From Nectonema munidae (taxonomy: Eukaryota; Nematomorpha; Nectonematoida; Nectonematidae): 64,000 nucleotides of DNA. The translations under genes and the position numbers were made by a program. Numbering within the stretch: position 1 is the stretch's first letter; each line of letters opens with the position of its first letter. This document shows positions 33,501 to 39,479 of this stretch, one piece after another. Under the pieces are notes generated by a model. The model saw only the letters and a list, made by a program, of their open reading frames with translations. It was not told the DNA's origin and searched no databases. The stretch lies in NCBI GenBank assembly GCA_030549495.1, contig JAUIRK010000896.1:1443001-1507000 (forward strand). Reading direction: 5' to 3'.

Positions 33501-35855
33501 ATTCCAGTTGCCATACGCTCAACACATAGTCCAAAGTTGATTCTAGGTGGCTGGGCTTGATAAAAAGCGTATAAATTTGTATACCTCTGGAGAGTTCCAG
33601 GCCTGGGGAAAATCAAAATCTATTCTCGCCCATCGCCCTTCTTATCAACACGGATTTCTACTTACGAATGTATTTAAAAGGAGGGGTAAATAAATTCAAA
33701 AAAAGAAGAAAACAACAGTAGTAAGAGGTAATATAAATTACTTGAAAGTATTGACGGATAGTGATTTGTGAAGTTGCAAATGTTCACCCCCTCTGATCTA
33801 GGGTGTATTTGCGGCTGCGGATACATTTTGAAATGAATGTGCTTCTAGCCTCATTTATTCCTTATTTTCCTCTGAACAGCGAGAACATCACTGGATGCCT
33901 TCATCGAAGTGGGAAAGTGTGATGGGTTTAGCGCGCCTCCGGCTGCCAGCAAAAATGAAACTGCTGCATCCAAAGCCTGCCATGGTGTTATGATTGAGCC
34001 CATAGCTCCTCCTCCCTACACGATCGCCGTTGCAGATTGTGGCAAGCCTCCCAAACACCTCACTACTTCTATGCCTTTTGCGAAGTAAGTTCTTTGCGTT
34101 CACATTTCACAAGCCTGTTTCTTCTTGATCATTGCACAAATATTCTTATGATATCATGCCTTCACTCTTTTACCTTTTTCATAATGTATATAATAAAAAA
34201 TTTAGATACCAGCGTCAAAAATTTGAGGCCTATTGTCAATGTTCGATGACGATTCAAGGAAGTTATAAGCATTTGTTAGCAAATTGATGATGTTCTTAAG
34301 AATTAGGATTACTATTACTATCACGATTTTATTTTATTTTAACATAATCAAAATATTTGCCAAAGTATAATTTAAATAATATCTAAATGCATAACAATTC
34401 ATAATTTTTAGGGTACAAATGAAATAAGCTAATATAAATAATATCAAAATGTAGAAACAAATTATTTTATTTAAATTTTAACATTAAGAAAATAAAAATT
34501 GTAACTTTTTAATTGTTTGTTTTTCATATCGAATTCGTTGCGTCATCAAAGAAGGGATACTTGGAGAGAAAAGGAGTAGTTAACAGTTATAGATCTCTTG
34601 GACAGCTAATTTACATTGAGATTAGCAAACGTTTGACTTATCTCACTTGGAATTAAAGTTACAATTTAACCCAAAAAGTGTATGGAGATTGTAACCAGGA
34701 AAAAACTCGGATAAAACATAATGTTCTGCCTGTATTCGTAAAAATGGGAAAAAAGCATTTTAAAAAATATAAATTATCCTAGTGTGACGCTAATAAGTGT
34801 AAAGAATTATTTAGTTTCAGTAAAAAGAATAAATTGTTTACATTACGAATACCACTAACCAATTTTCAAGGAAATAGAGACCTAACTACACTCACTTTTG
34901 ATGCTATATCTATAAAATTATCGTTTGTTTTAAGTCATAATAGAGTATTTTTAAATGATATATTTTCAGATACATTGGTAAAGATATATAAAAATCATTG
35001 CACATTGTTCTACCTCAGTTTTATATTTTTCTAATTCCTAAAATCTAATAGAAAAATAGTGCAGAGTCTTTATTCAAAATTTGTCCAAGAGTTGTTCACT
35101 ATTTTAGAGATTTTAGTTGTTCCTCGATATATATAAATAGAAAGAGGCGGTTTAAATGTAACGGTGCCGCATGGGGTGTTTTCATCGAAAAGCCACAATT
35201 GCGCCGCTTGTATCGAACTATAAGGAATATCCGTTTGATGTGGTATCGAATCCAGCATCTAGCTAACTCTACTCACGCCCCCTAGATTATAAGAGCATGT
35301 ATGTCGCTTAACTATAGATACGGTAAGCCATTATTTTTATGAAATGATCTTGTAAACGAACGTAACCTCTTAACATTAAACGCCTCTATATAATGAACAA
35401 TACATATGCACTTCTTCTAGAATTAATCCTTTTTTATGTCTTTGAAATGCATTTGAGAATCTAAACTTACTGAAAACTATGATTACCTTTTTTATTTCAA
35501 TAGTTTGCCAAAAGGTGGCTATGGGAAGGATAGAGGTGTGTATAACAAAAATGGTGTCAACAATAATGTGCCAAATGTACCTGCCACCAAAAATGCATCT
35601 TCCTCGTCAGCATCACTGCAGCAATCATCATTCCTATACCCATCAACATCTGCCACTTCTAAAGCTTTAGATCATCGTAAGCGGGAAAGCACCGCAGAGC
35701 ACAAAAACAATCGTGTACCATATCCCCCTCTTCCTTCTTCTGATCCTCGCCATCAGATCGTTATCAACAAATCCTCAGATCCACACAGTAAAAATGCAAA
35801 CAACAACCACAATCTCCTACCACCCATTCCCAAAAAGGGCAAAAAGAAAAAGTAA
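444..35855 (+). CDS. ADAM10: ADAM10/Kuzbanian-like metalloprotease gene, 5'-partial, 15 exons joined
   Basis: This is a membrane-anchored zinc metalloprotease of the ADAM10/Kuzbanian family; known members cleave Notch and other type I membrane proteins at the cell surface. Joined exons: 444-577, 1929-2241, 4030-4153, 9289-9530, 10810-10933, 13962-14157, 16817-17140, 18100-18366, 19917-20172, 24564-24801, 27203-27358, 28574-28636, 32427-32718, 33880-34084, 35504-35855. Every border is GT-AG and phases match, giving an open frame of 1094 codons plus stop. In this partial numbering the prodomain ends at furin-like RSKR (237-240), [12 protein letters not shown] is at 430-441, Met-turn motif [11 protein letters not shown] follows, then disintegrin/Cys-rich domains, a membrane helix near 740-754, and a long cytoplasmic tail to 1094. 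Human ADAM10 has about 748 residues with a short tail; fly Kuzbanian is also long-tailed. The start codon and signal peptide are not in the model. Exon joins are inferred from protein homology and need transcript support. Confidence 0.93.
578..1928. other. Intron, no recognised content
   Basis: Intron between exons A and B. AT-rich, homopolymer runs only; no transposon ends, repeats or protein matches seen. Confidence 0.6.
1929..2241 (+). CDS. ADAM10: ADAM10-like exon B (prodomain)
   Basis: The acceptor is CTTTTAG and the donor is A|GTAAGT. The exon carries [17 protein letters not shown] and ends [14 protein letters not shown], matching HGSVIDGRFEGF and PFHSVIYHEDDINY of ADAM10. Between these is a hydrophilic stretch of about 45 residues, rich in N, S, K and E, that is longer than in human ADAM10 and looks like a disordered insertion. 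It ends in phase 2. Confidence 0.9.
2242..4029. other. Intron, no recognised content
   Basis: Intron between exons B and C. It includes a short AAT microsatellite near 3355-3373. Nothing else is recognised; the 60-codon forward ORF at 3723 looks accidental. Confidence 0.6.
4030..4153 (+). CDS. ADAM10: ADAM10-like exon C (prodomain)
   Basis: The acceptor is TATATAG and the donor AAAG|GTTTTTT. The encoded [14 protein letters not shown] corresponds to the GGCADHSVFERM region of the ADAM10 prodomain, including its single cysteine. One base completes the split codon from exon B, and 41 full codons follow to phase 0. Confidence 0.82.
4154..5714. other. Intron part, no recognised content
   Basis: First part of the intron between exons C and D. 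There is a short AAT run near 5205-5220 and no transposon or gene I can name. Confidence 0.5.
5719..5848 (+). mobile_element. piggyBac-like MITE, copy 1
   Basis: A 130-bp element flanked by TTAA on both sides (5715-5718, 5849-5852), the target site of piggyBac transposons. Its ends are CGCATTTAAGGCC and GGCCGTAAATGGG, near-perfect inverted repeats. The inside (CATTGAAAAAAGCAGACGA and neighbours) is almost identical to the copies at 9.8 and 47.6 kb. Confidence 0.8.
6033..7380 (-). mobile_element. Degraded hAT transposon (transposase on minus strand)
   Basis: The left end reads CAGGGCTGGAGAGTCGGAG and the right end, inverted, is (CAG)CTGTGGAGTCGGGG, the TIR type of many hAT elements; AGTCGGAGTC motifs repeat inside both ends. 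On the minus strand, pieces of hAT transposase appear in order: [17 protein letters not shown] (about 7130-7080), [14 protein letters not shown] (about 6960-6920), [11 protein letters not shown] (about 6690-6650), and the C-terminal dimerisation motif [14 protein letters not shown] (about 6320-6275). Several frameshifts and stops break the frame. No clear 8-bp target duplication. Confidence 0.85.
7381..8234. other. Intron part, no recognised content
   Basis: AT-rich intron sequence between the hAT remnant and the next MITE. Nothing recognised. Confidence 0.5.
8239..8357 (-). mobile_element. piggyBac-like MITE, divergent copy in opposite orientation
   Basis: A 119-bp element flanked by TTAA (8235-8238, 8358-8361) with ends CCCTTTGAGGA and TCCTCAAAGGG, a perfect 11-bp inverted repeat. 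Internal TCGTCTGCTTTTTTCAATG is the reverse complement of the motif in the other copies, so it belongs to the same family in reverse orientation. Confidence 0.8.
8362..9288. other. Intron part, unassigned repeat-like sequence
   Basis: Around 8565-8725 the sequence (ACCGTATATGACG ... CTTCGACTTATAGACC) has the look of a MITE end, but I found no partner end. The rest is featureless intron. Confidence 0.3.
9289..9530 (+). CDS. ADAM10: ADAM10-like exon D (prodomain end, furin site, start of protease domain)
   Basis: The acceptor is TTCATTAG and the donor GATAA|GTAAGTT. The frame runs through a Ser/Pro-rich linker to RSKR at the point where ADAM10 proteins are cleaved by furin-type convertases. 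It continues as [20 protein letters not shown], the first strand of the metalloprotease domain (compare [21 protein letters not shown]). It ends in phase 2. Confidence 0.92.
9817..9948 (+). mobile_element. piggyBac-like MITE, copy 2
   Basis: A 132-bp element flanked by TTAA (9813-9816, 9949-9952), almost identical to the copy at 5719-5848 and ending GGTCGTAAATGGG. The left end is slightly decayed (GACATTTAAGACC). Confidence 0.78.
10480..10700. repeat. 21-bp tandem repeat arranged as an inverted repeat
   Basis: From about 10490 to 10540 units of TTCTATTTTGTCCTTTTGC occur; from about 10550 to 10700 the reverse complement (TTGCAAAAGGACAAAATA) repeats about seven times with decay. The two arms could form a long hairpin. 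Both strands are open across the array, but the product is simple KDKIKLQ-type sequence and is not thought to be a gene. It lies about 110 bases upstream of exon E. Confidence 0.75.
10810..10933 (+). CDS. ADAM10: ADAM10-like exon E (protease domain)
   Basis: The acceptor is TTTTTTTAG; the donor is ATCAAA|GTATGC. It encodes [18 protein letters not shown] and [13 protein letters not shown], matching TREAVIAQISSHVKAI and GIRNISFMVKRIRI of human ADAM10. One base completes the incoming codon, then 41 codons run to phase 0. Confidence 0.92.
10934..12645. other. Intron part, no recognised content
   Basis: AT-rich intron between exons E and F. A CAGAGTCGG motif near 11230 may be a worn hAT end; nothing else. 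Confidence 0.4.
12654..12953. mobile_element. hAT-type MITE with poly-G tracts
   Basis: A 300-bp element with ends CAGTGGGGGATCCAGAA and, inverted, CAGGGATGGATCAAGAG. It is flanked by a perfect 8-bp duplication GTGTAAAT (12646-12653 and 12954-12961), the size made by hAT transposases. Both subterminal regions hold G runs of about 20. It encodes no protein. Confidence 0.87.
13962..14157 (+). CDS. ADAM10: ADAM10-like exon F (protease domain)
   Basis: The acceptor is TTTCTGTAG and the donor GACC|GTAAGA. The frame ends [19 protein letters not shown] and [13 protein letters not shown], matching SEQNHDDYCLAYVFTDRDF and DGVLGLAWVGAP of ADAM10. The first 25 residues (ILEDTYCNH...) are divergent and contain two extra cysteines. 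A forward ORF starting at 14041 in another frame is only a shadow. Ends in phase 1. Confidence 0.92.
14158..15290. other. Intron part, no recognised content
   Basis: AT-rich intron downstream of exon F. No coding or repeat structure recognised. Confidence 0.5.
15299..16142 (+). mobile_element. hAT transposon remnant with exact TIRs and 8-bp TSD
   Basis: The 844-bp element starts TAGAGATGTATCGGAT and ends with its exact reverse complement. It is flanked by ATTATAAG on both sides (15291-15298, 16143-16150), an 8-bp duplication as for hAT. Inside, plus-strand transposase pieces remain: [13 protein letters not shown] (about 15420-15460) and [19 protein letters not shown] (about 15788-15844), the C-terminal hAT dimerisation region. 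Subterminal ATCCGCAT motifs repeat at both ends. The N-terminal and central transposase is deleted, so it is non-autonomous. Confidence 0.92.
16151..16816. other. Intron part, no recognised content
   Basis: AT-rich sequence up to exon G. Nothing recognised. Confidence 0.5.
16817..17140 (+). CDS. ADAM10: ADAM10-like exon G (catalytic zinc site)
   Basis: The acceptor is ATTTTAG and the donor TATCCA|GTATGC. It encodes [12 protein letters not shown] and [12 protein letters not shown], then the zinc-binding and catalytic motif [12 protein letters not shown] (16972-17007), then [13 protein letters not shown] with the Met-turn methionine, and [10 protein letters not shown]. All three zinc histidines and the catalytic glutamate are present, so the enzyme is predicted active. 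Confidence 0.97.
17141..18099. other. Intron, no recognised gene
   Basis: Between exons G and H. Two short motifs, TTCTCGAGAA and CACGAATT, recur near 17235-17300 and 17455-17470, possibly a worn repeat. Confidence 0.4.
18100..18366 (+). CDS. ADAM10: ADAM10-like exon H (disintegrin domain)
   Basis: The acceptor is TTATGTAG and the donor CATG|GTATGA. It encodes [18 protein letters not shown], then [15 protein letters not shown] and [16 protein letters not shown]. This is the cysteine-rich disintegrin-like region of ADAM10 (compare [12 protein letters not shown] and CSPSQGPCCTAQCAFK). Phase 1 at both ends. Confidence 0.96.
18367..19916. other. Intron, no recognised content
   Basis: Between exons H and I. 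AT-rich, no transposon ends or protein matches seen. Confidence 0.5.
19917..20172 (+). CDS. ADAM10: ADAM10-like exon I (cysteine-rich region)
   Basis: The acceptor is TTAAACAG and the donor AATAA|GTAAGA. The frame reads [35 protein letters not shown] and [11 protein letters not shown]. The last part matches fly Kuzbanian (KCFLTS...RKLCDLACQ) better than human ADAM10, which supports an arthropod-type orthologue. Ends in phase 2. Confidence 0.94.
20258..20370 (+). repeat. Dispersed repeat, putative tRNA-derived SINE, copy 1
   Basis: GGTTCGATAC (about 20277) resembles a tRNA B box. It is followed by ATAGTTCGATACAA, then TTGTGCCTTCTCGATGAAAA. The same order occurs in reverse orientation at 35.1-35.28 kb and, shorter, at 52.34-52.39 kb. 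The tRNA link is inferred from the B-box-like motif only. Confidence 0.5.
20386..21585 (-). mobile_element. hAT transposase remnant, minus strand
   Basis: On the minus strand the frame around 21130-20990 reads [12 protein letters not shown], then [19 protein letters not shown], the C-terminal dimerisation motif of hAT transposases. An acidic Ser-rich tail ends at a stop at 20700. A further minus ORF (21585-21235) is probably the preceding part, with a frameshift between 21235 and 21044. The motif CAGTGTTTCTGC at about 20393 may be the 3' terminal repeat. The other end was not found. Confidence 0.65.
22130..22400 (+). pseudogene. Possible second hAT C-terminus, heavily decayed
   Basis: The plus-strand piece [15 protein letters not shown] (about 22205-22250) resembles a hAT dimerisation motif (CER-FS type). 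Frameshifts and stops follow. The G-rich stretch near 22520 and GTGCGTCCCTAC near 22570 may be its end. Weak. Confidence 0.3.
22590..23400. other. Intron part, no recognised content
   Basis: AT-rich intron upstream of the LINE fragment. Nothing recognised. Confidence 0.5.
23407..24335 (+). mobile_element. LINE (non-LTR retrotransposon) 3' fragment
   Basis: The frame from about 23410 reads [14 protein letters not shown], the region after the RT palm, then a zinc-binding block with [23 protein letters not shown] and CRKC. After a frameshift, [13 protein letters not shown] (about 23765) and [20 protein letters not shown] (about 23872) follow, then a last frame with [19 protein letters not shown] to a stop at 24300. 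A GAT/TGA microsatellite (24304-24331) follows, a typical LINE 3' end. Broken by frameshifts and stops, so inactive. It lies in the intron before exon J. Confidence 0.85.
24564..24801 (+). CDS. ADAM10: ADAM10-like exon J (membrane-proximal region)
   Basis: The acceptor is ACTCTAG and the donor CTATG|GTAAAT. It encodes [37 protein letters not shown] and [12 protein letters not shown], matching [20 protein letters not shown] and DADGPLARLKKAIF of ADAM10 up to the membrane border. Phase 0 at its end. A LINE fragment ends about 230 bases upstream. Confidence 0.96.
25594..27053. mobile_element. piggyBac-like non-autonomous element carrying a tandem repeat
   Basis: The left end CCCTATCAGTGACAGGGGC and the right end, inverted, CCCTATTCGTGACGGGC are imperfect terminal repeats. 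They are flanked by TTGA (25590-25593) and TTAA (27054-27057), consistent with a TTAA target. Inside, about 25640-26460 contains units with GTCAATCAAAATTTTGATT shared with the array at 59.65-61.56 kb. No transposase seen. Confidence 0.6.
25640..26460 (+). repeat. Tandem repeat, copy related to 59.65-61.56 kb
   Basis: Three to four imperfect units. Shared landmarks with the later array, in the same order: TTTGTGACTTTTCCT, AATCGCTAG, AGTTGAATGAC, AAAACTGTCAATCAAAAT, ATGTCAATCAAAATTTTGAT and ACTCATTTTTCG. Located within the piggyBac-like element. Confidence 0.75.
27203..27358 (+). CDS. ADAM10: ADAM10-like exon K (transmembrane helix and juxtamembrane tail)
   Basis: The acceptor is GATTAG and the donor CGCCAA|GTAATT. 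It encodes the helix [15 protein letters not shown], then [14 protein letters not shown], which is almost identical to fly Kuzbanian, then an Arg-rich stretch. Exactly 52 codons, phase 0 at both ends. Confidence 0.96.
27359..28277. other. Intron part, no recognised content
   Basis: Between exon K and the MITE. AT-rich; nothing recognised. Confidence 0.5.
28282..28390 (+). mobile_element. piggyBac-like MITE, copy 3 (shortened)
   Basis: The left flank is GGGTTAA (TTAA 28278-28281); the right end is CTTAATGGGTTGA with a mutated TTAA. Inside, CAGACGATTTATATTCAAAG and CATTGAAAAAAGCAGGCG match the other copies. Confidence 0.7.
28574..28636 (+). CDS. ADAM10: ADAM10-like exon L (21-codon cytoplasmic exon)
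   Basis: The acceptor is TATTTTAG and the donor CACAGT|GTAAGA. It is a symmetric, phase-0 exon of 21 codons with the basic stretch [10 protein letters not shown], similar in style to the TLRRM/TLRRRRP segment of the ADAM10 tail. It could be skipped without shifting the frame. Confidence 0.75.
29290..31990 (-). mobile_element. Degraded LINE on the minus strand
   Basis: Reading the minus strand from high to low coordinates: an ORF1-like or N-terminal part (31990-31228), an endonuclease piece with [14 protein letters not shown] (about 31150) and [16 protein letters not shown] (about 31055), RT fingers with [19 protein letters not shown] (about 30190), and the RT thumb/C-terminal part with [20 protein letters not shown] and [13 protein letters not shown] (about 29790-29650). 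The last part is [17 protein letters not shown] (about 29370). Many stops; the RT palm with FADD is missing between about 30014 and 29808. Clade not assigned; CR1/Jockey-like by style. Confidence 0.78.
32427..32718 (+). CDS. ADAM10: ADAM10-like exon M (proline-rich cytoplasmic tail)
   Basis: The acceptor is CCTTTTAG and the donor AACAC|GTAAAT. The frame encodes [14 protein letters not shown] and [14 protein letters not shown], then a Gln/Asn/Ser-rich stretch. The proline motifs look like SH3 ligands, as in ADAM10 tails. The sequence itself is not conserved; the call rests on phase, frame and position. Ends in phase 1. Confidence 0.72.
32719..33879. other. Intron, no recognised content
   Basis: Between exons M and N. 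Nothing recognised except a short TTTTG run near 32825. Confidence 0.5.
33880..34084 (+). CDS. ADAM10: ADAM10-like exon N (cytoplasmic tail)
   Basis: The acceptor is TCTGAACAG and the donor GCGAA|GTAAGT. The frame encodes [31 protein letters not shown] and [13 protein letters not shown]. Base composition is clearly richer in G and C than the flanks, and the phases fit exons M and O. No known domain recognised. Confidence 0.72.
34085..35095. other. Intron part, no firm content
   Basis: The plus-strand frame 34834-35034 ([16 protein letters not shown]) might be a worn LINE C-terminus but is too short to assign. Confidence 0.3.
35100..35277 (-). repeat. Dispersed repeat, putative tRNA-derived SINE, copy 2
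   Basis: On the minus strand: TAGAGTTAGCTAGATGCTGG, then the B-box-like GATTCGATACC, then ATAGTTCGATACAAGCGGCG, TTGTGGCTTTTCGATGAAAA. The order matches copy 1. It lies in the intron just before the last ADAM10-like exon. Confidence 0.5.
35504..35855 (+). CDS. ADAM10: ADAM10-like exon O (tail end and stop)
   Basis: The acceptor is TTTCAATAG; the frame runs from [11 protein letters not shown] through a Ser/Asn-rich region to [11 protein letters not shown] and a lysine-rich C-terminus ([10 protein letters not shown]), with TAA at 35853-35855. The phase-2 join to exon N keeps the frame. Low-complexity content makes homology useless here. Confidence 0.75.
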
Positions 35856-36460
35856 ATGTAAAATTGCATGGTACAACCAACGATCAAAGAAATATCCAAG
35901 TCGCTTTCAGCGCTCTAAAGCATTTTTACTTTATTCAGAGTAATTAAGAGGCGGCGTTTAGAGTCAGTAGTCATGTGTTCATCACCATTGAGCACACACC
36001 TTCCAACTTTTTTACTTTCAAATCTACTGATTGCATTTCTACAAATATGCAAACATATTTATATGTAATGAGATAACAAAAATTTATACAGATACATACA
36101 TATATATTATATAACAGGTTAGGTATATACATATACGTGGATATTATTTATAGTCTTTATATACCTAATTTTACAGGCAATCTCTTTCAATCCATTGCTA
36201 ATCGGAAACTTTTTACAAATCTCTTTACTTATAGCTCATATGAATATATATATTCATTACTAAAATTATGTTAAACTATATTAACTGTATGAAAACTTTA
36301 TATATTTTTTTCTCCTACCATTACATGGAATTTTGAAGAAGATGAATGTCGTGTTGCCATTTCATTTAGTAATGATAACAATATTTTTCAAAATATGCAA
36401 TGCCTTGTATTGTGTGAATCAGAAATTTAGAATCTCACTATTGTGATCAATTTCTTGTGT

Positions 36461-36466
36461 AATAAA
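36461..36466 (+). terminator. Candidate poly(A) signal of the ADAM10-like gene
   Basis: AATAAA lies about 600 bases after the stop codon, followed by T-rich sequence. AATAAA is frequent by chance in this AT-rich DNA, so this is only a plausible choice. Confidence 0.35.
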
Positions 36467-36739
36467 TATTTTTTTGTATTTAATCTACGCTACAAAATTC
36501 AAAAGAGTAACAAAAGGGCAAAAATTAAAAGAGTGAAAAAACAAAATATTTATAAAAACCAGTTATTATTTTTACAAATTTACCAAGAAGTAAATAGATT
36601 TTTTATATTCTCTTAGAAAATTTATATTCAAATTTTTAATCGAATAGAAACAAATTTTAGTTTACGGTTAATTTTTATATATCAATTCTTCAGCAAATAC
36701 TCTAACATTAATTTAAGTGAAAAACTACTTAACTTACTG

Positions 36740-37610
36740 ACTAAAGGACCTTTGCTGTTCAATATATTTCTCAATGATCTTTTGAACATGATAAATTCTA
36801 AAATAAAAGTGTTTGCTGATGATATTAAAATTTATAATGTATCTAATCCTCATGGTAGAAGTTGCTTGCAGAATGATTTAGTGCGGATCTTTCATTGGTG
36901 TATTAGATGGGAGATGAAATTAAATTTAGACAAGTGTACTCATCTGCAAATTAGATCACAAAGTATTCAGTCTTACTTCATTGGCGGACACAAACTAAAT
37001 AAAGTAGATTCACAAAAAGACTTAGGAGTAATTGTAAACTTTAATCTTGATCCAAAAGAAAATATTTCAACAAGAGTTCATAAAGCCTTTCAAGTCTTTC
37101 ATCAAGTTTACAAAAGGTTTGCTCTATTTGATGCTAACATAGCATTGCTTTTGTATAAAACCCTCATCATGCCTATTTTAGAGTATGGTAATGTTGTTGT
37201 TTTTCCCTTCCACTCCTGTGATGTTGCAAATATTGAAAGAGTGCAGAGAACAATTACTAAAAAGATATTAGGAATGAAACATTTTAGCTATAAAGAAAGA
37301 TTGAAAAAATTGAATTTGCCTTCCATGATGTATAAGTTTAAAAGAAATGATATGATTACCGTTTACAACATTTCAAATGAAAAGTTAAAAATGGCTTCAC
37401 AAATCTTACCTCAGTTTTCTGAAAGACTACAAAGGTTTCATTCCTTCAAGTTTAAAAAGCGACATTGCAAAAAGTTATATCTGGAAAGATTTTTTACTCA
37501 ACGTATGATAAATGACTGGAATGCCTTGCCTGATTTTGTTTAATGCTCCTTCCTTAAATGTTTTTAAAAACAGACTCGATGAGTTTTGGAAGGAAAAAAT
37601 GTTTGAGCAT
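36740..37610 (+). mobile_element. LINE reverse-transcriptase fragment (CR1/Jockey-like)
   Basis: An open frame of about 263 codons starts inside the RT domain: GPLLFNIFLNDL, then the catalytic palm motif VFADDIKIY, then WEMKLNLDKCTHLQI, QKDLGVIVNFNL, LYKTLIMPILEYGN and FFTQRMINDWNALPDFV. A 1-base frameshift at about 37540 puts the usual ending (NAPSLNVFKNRLDEFWKE) in the next frame, finishing at about 37607. The 5' end is truncated at about 36740, as commonly produced by incomplete reverse transcription. The catalytic aspartates remain but the element is not functional. Confidence 0.9.
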
Positions 37611-37619
37611 GAATAAAGA

Positions 37620-39470
37620 TCTGGACCTTCATAAATACGATGCGAATATTCTTCGTAGGCTTTTTTCCCTCTTTTTTTCGCTAATAAGTTATGTTATGTT
37701 AAAAGAATAACTAACTAAGTGATAAACTAGTTAACTGACAATAACTTTCTTAACTAACCTAACTAATTAACCCTTGATTTATCATTCCTTTGAATAATAA
37801 TTAATTATATCAGTCCATTGATTTGTGACTCATTTGAGCACTATTTAAAGAGTGGCAATTTTTTTTACTTTTTTGAATTGCTACTCTTTTGATAATAACC
37901 AATATGAATAACTAGATATACACTTAACAAATTAGATATTGACGTTGGACACCGATACACTGAAATATTTAAATCTCAAAAACAGCGGTATAATGTAAAA
38001 TTCTTAATAGTACATTCACTATTGTCTGAATTTAGTGAAACGAAATAAATTACAAACATTTAACAGTTAATGAAATTTTTATAAGTCCTAAAATTAGGAG
38101 CGGATATTGATCTCCGACCACCTCTTTATCTTAGCATTAACTAATTAAGCAATAATAATAATTAGCTTAGCATAGAGTTTGAGTTTTCAAAAATTTAATT
38201 TAACAAACAAAGAGCAGGTATTTAAGAAGTTTGCATATTGATGAGTTCAAAAACCAACTAAAAAATATACTATTTCATTTTTATAATCATTTGATAGGTG
38301 ATTAATAATCTCGATAAAAAAATTTTACCTCCTCCCTCCTTGCTAATAAATAAAATAATTGAAAAACATAATTTTACAATGAAAGATGCATTTGATTTAT
38401 TACGCGTATATATGCTCTTCAACATAGGTATAACATAAAGGATAAAGATAAATTCCAAAAAAAAGTTGTTATGTGAGTATTGTCCTTTTCAAAAGGGAAT
38501 AATTTTATATCTTACATGGTCTCTTACAATAATAGAAAAGTGATTATAGGGTCCCTTTTTTTGCAAATAAAGTTAAATAAATAATTTTTGCTATTGTTAT
38601 TTTCATTTTCTTCTAATCTACCCCGTACTCTTACGAAATTTACCGTTGAAGTCATGGGATTAGAACATGACATTTATGAGTTACTTGAAAGATATGATGA
38701 ATAATGTATGTGTTAGAAAATATATATAATAAATTTAGTTGAACGAATCATCAATTTAGCACAATATATAAAGTTTCTGAAAAATATGTTGTTTAGTATA
38801 CAATTTTTTAATTATCAAATACCGTAATTGTAAGATTCAATAAAAATATATAAAGAAGTACATTATAGAATATTTATATTATATGTAAATTCACATTGAT
38901 TATTCCGGGAATTGCTAAAATATGGGCAGACGTAATCAAACACCCATAAACACAGATTTCAATAAGATTTCTTAAAGTTTATGCTTCTAATAAAAAAATT
39001 AACTATACTAAATAAAAAATACTTCAACAGTAAACAAAATGTTTTGGAAAATAAGAGAACCTATTCACAACATTTCTCTAATATTTTATAAATGTCTTAA
39101 TTTCTCTCTATAGTTCCTAAACAATCTTTTTACCTAAATACACACAAATATGTTCTTGTTGTTGTTAGCCCCTAGATTATACTCTCTTTATACGAGTATA
39201 ATCTATCAGTTCAAAACAAAGCTTTGTTTAAACGGAGAGAGTATTTCCATAAAAGCAAATACTCTCAGGGAAAAGTGTAGAATTTTGTTACACTTTCGCA
39301 GCAGCAGCGATAAACCAGTGTAATTTCAGCCAACCCGCAAAAATCCACCATAAGGTACTGCTGTCTTTTTGAAGCTTCTACATATGGATAGAAATAATAT
39401 ATAATACATGTAAATGAGCTAGATCCAAGCTTCTGCTAAACGGTTTCCCCACAAAGTAAGTAGGTTGACT
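37620..39470. other. Intergenic, no recognised gene
   Basis: AT-rich. A 28-codon frame at about 38619-38704 (LPRTLTKFTVEVMGLEHD) has a protein-like look but no splice acceptor directly before it. A repeat-like stretch with TTCCATAAAAGCAAATACTC lies near 39245. Confidence 0.35.
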
Positions 39471-39479
39471 ATTTTACAT

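Noticed and set aside
34834..35034. Possible LINE C-terminus
   Set aside because: Too short and without any diagnostic motif.
38619..38704. Short frame LPRTLTKFTVEVMGLEHD... with stop, possible terminal exon
   Set aside because: No acceptor AG directly upstream and no partner exons or homology recognised.
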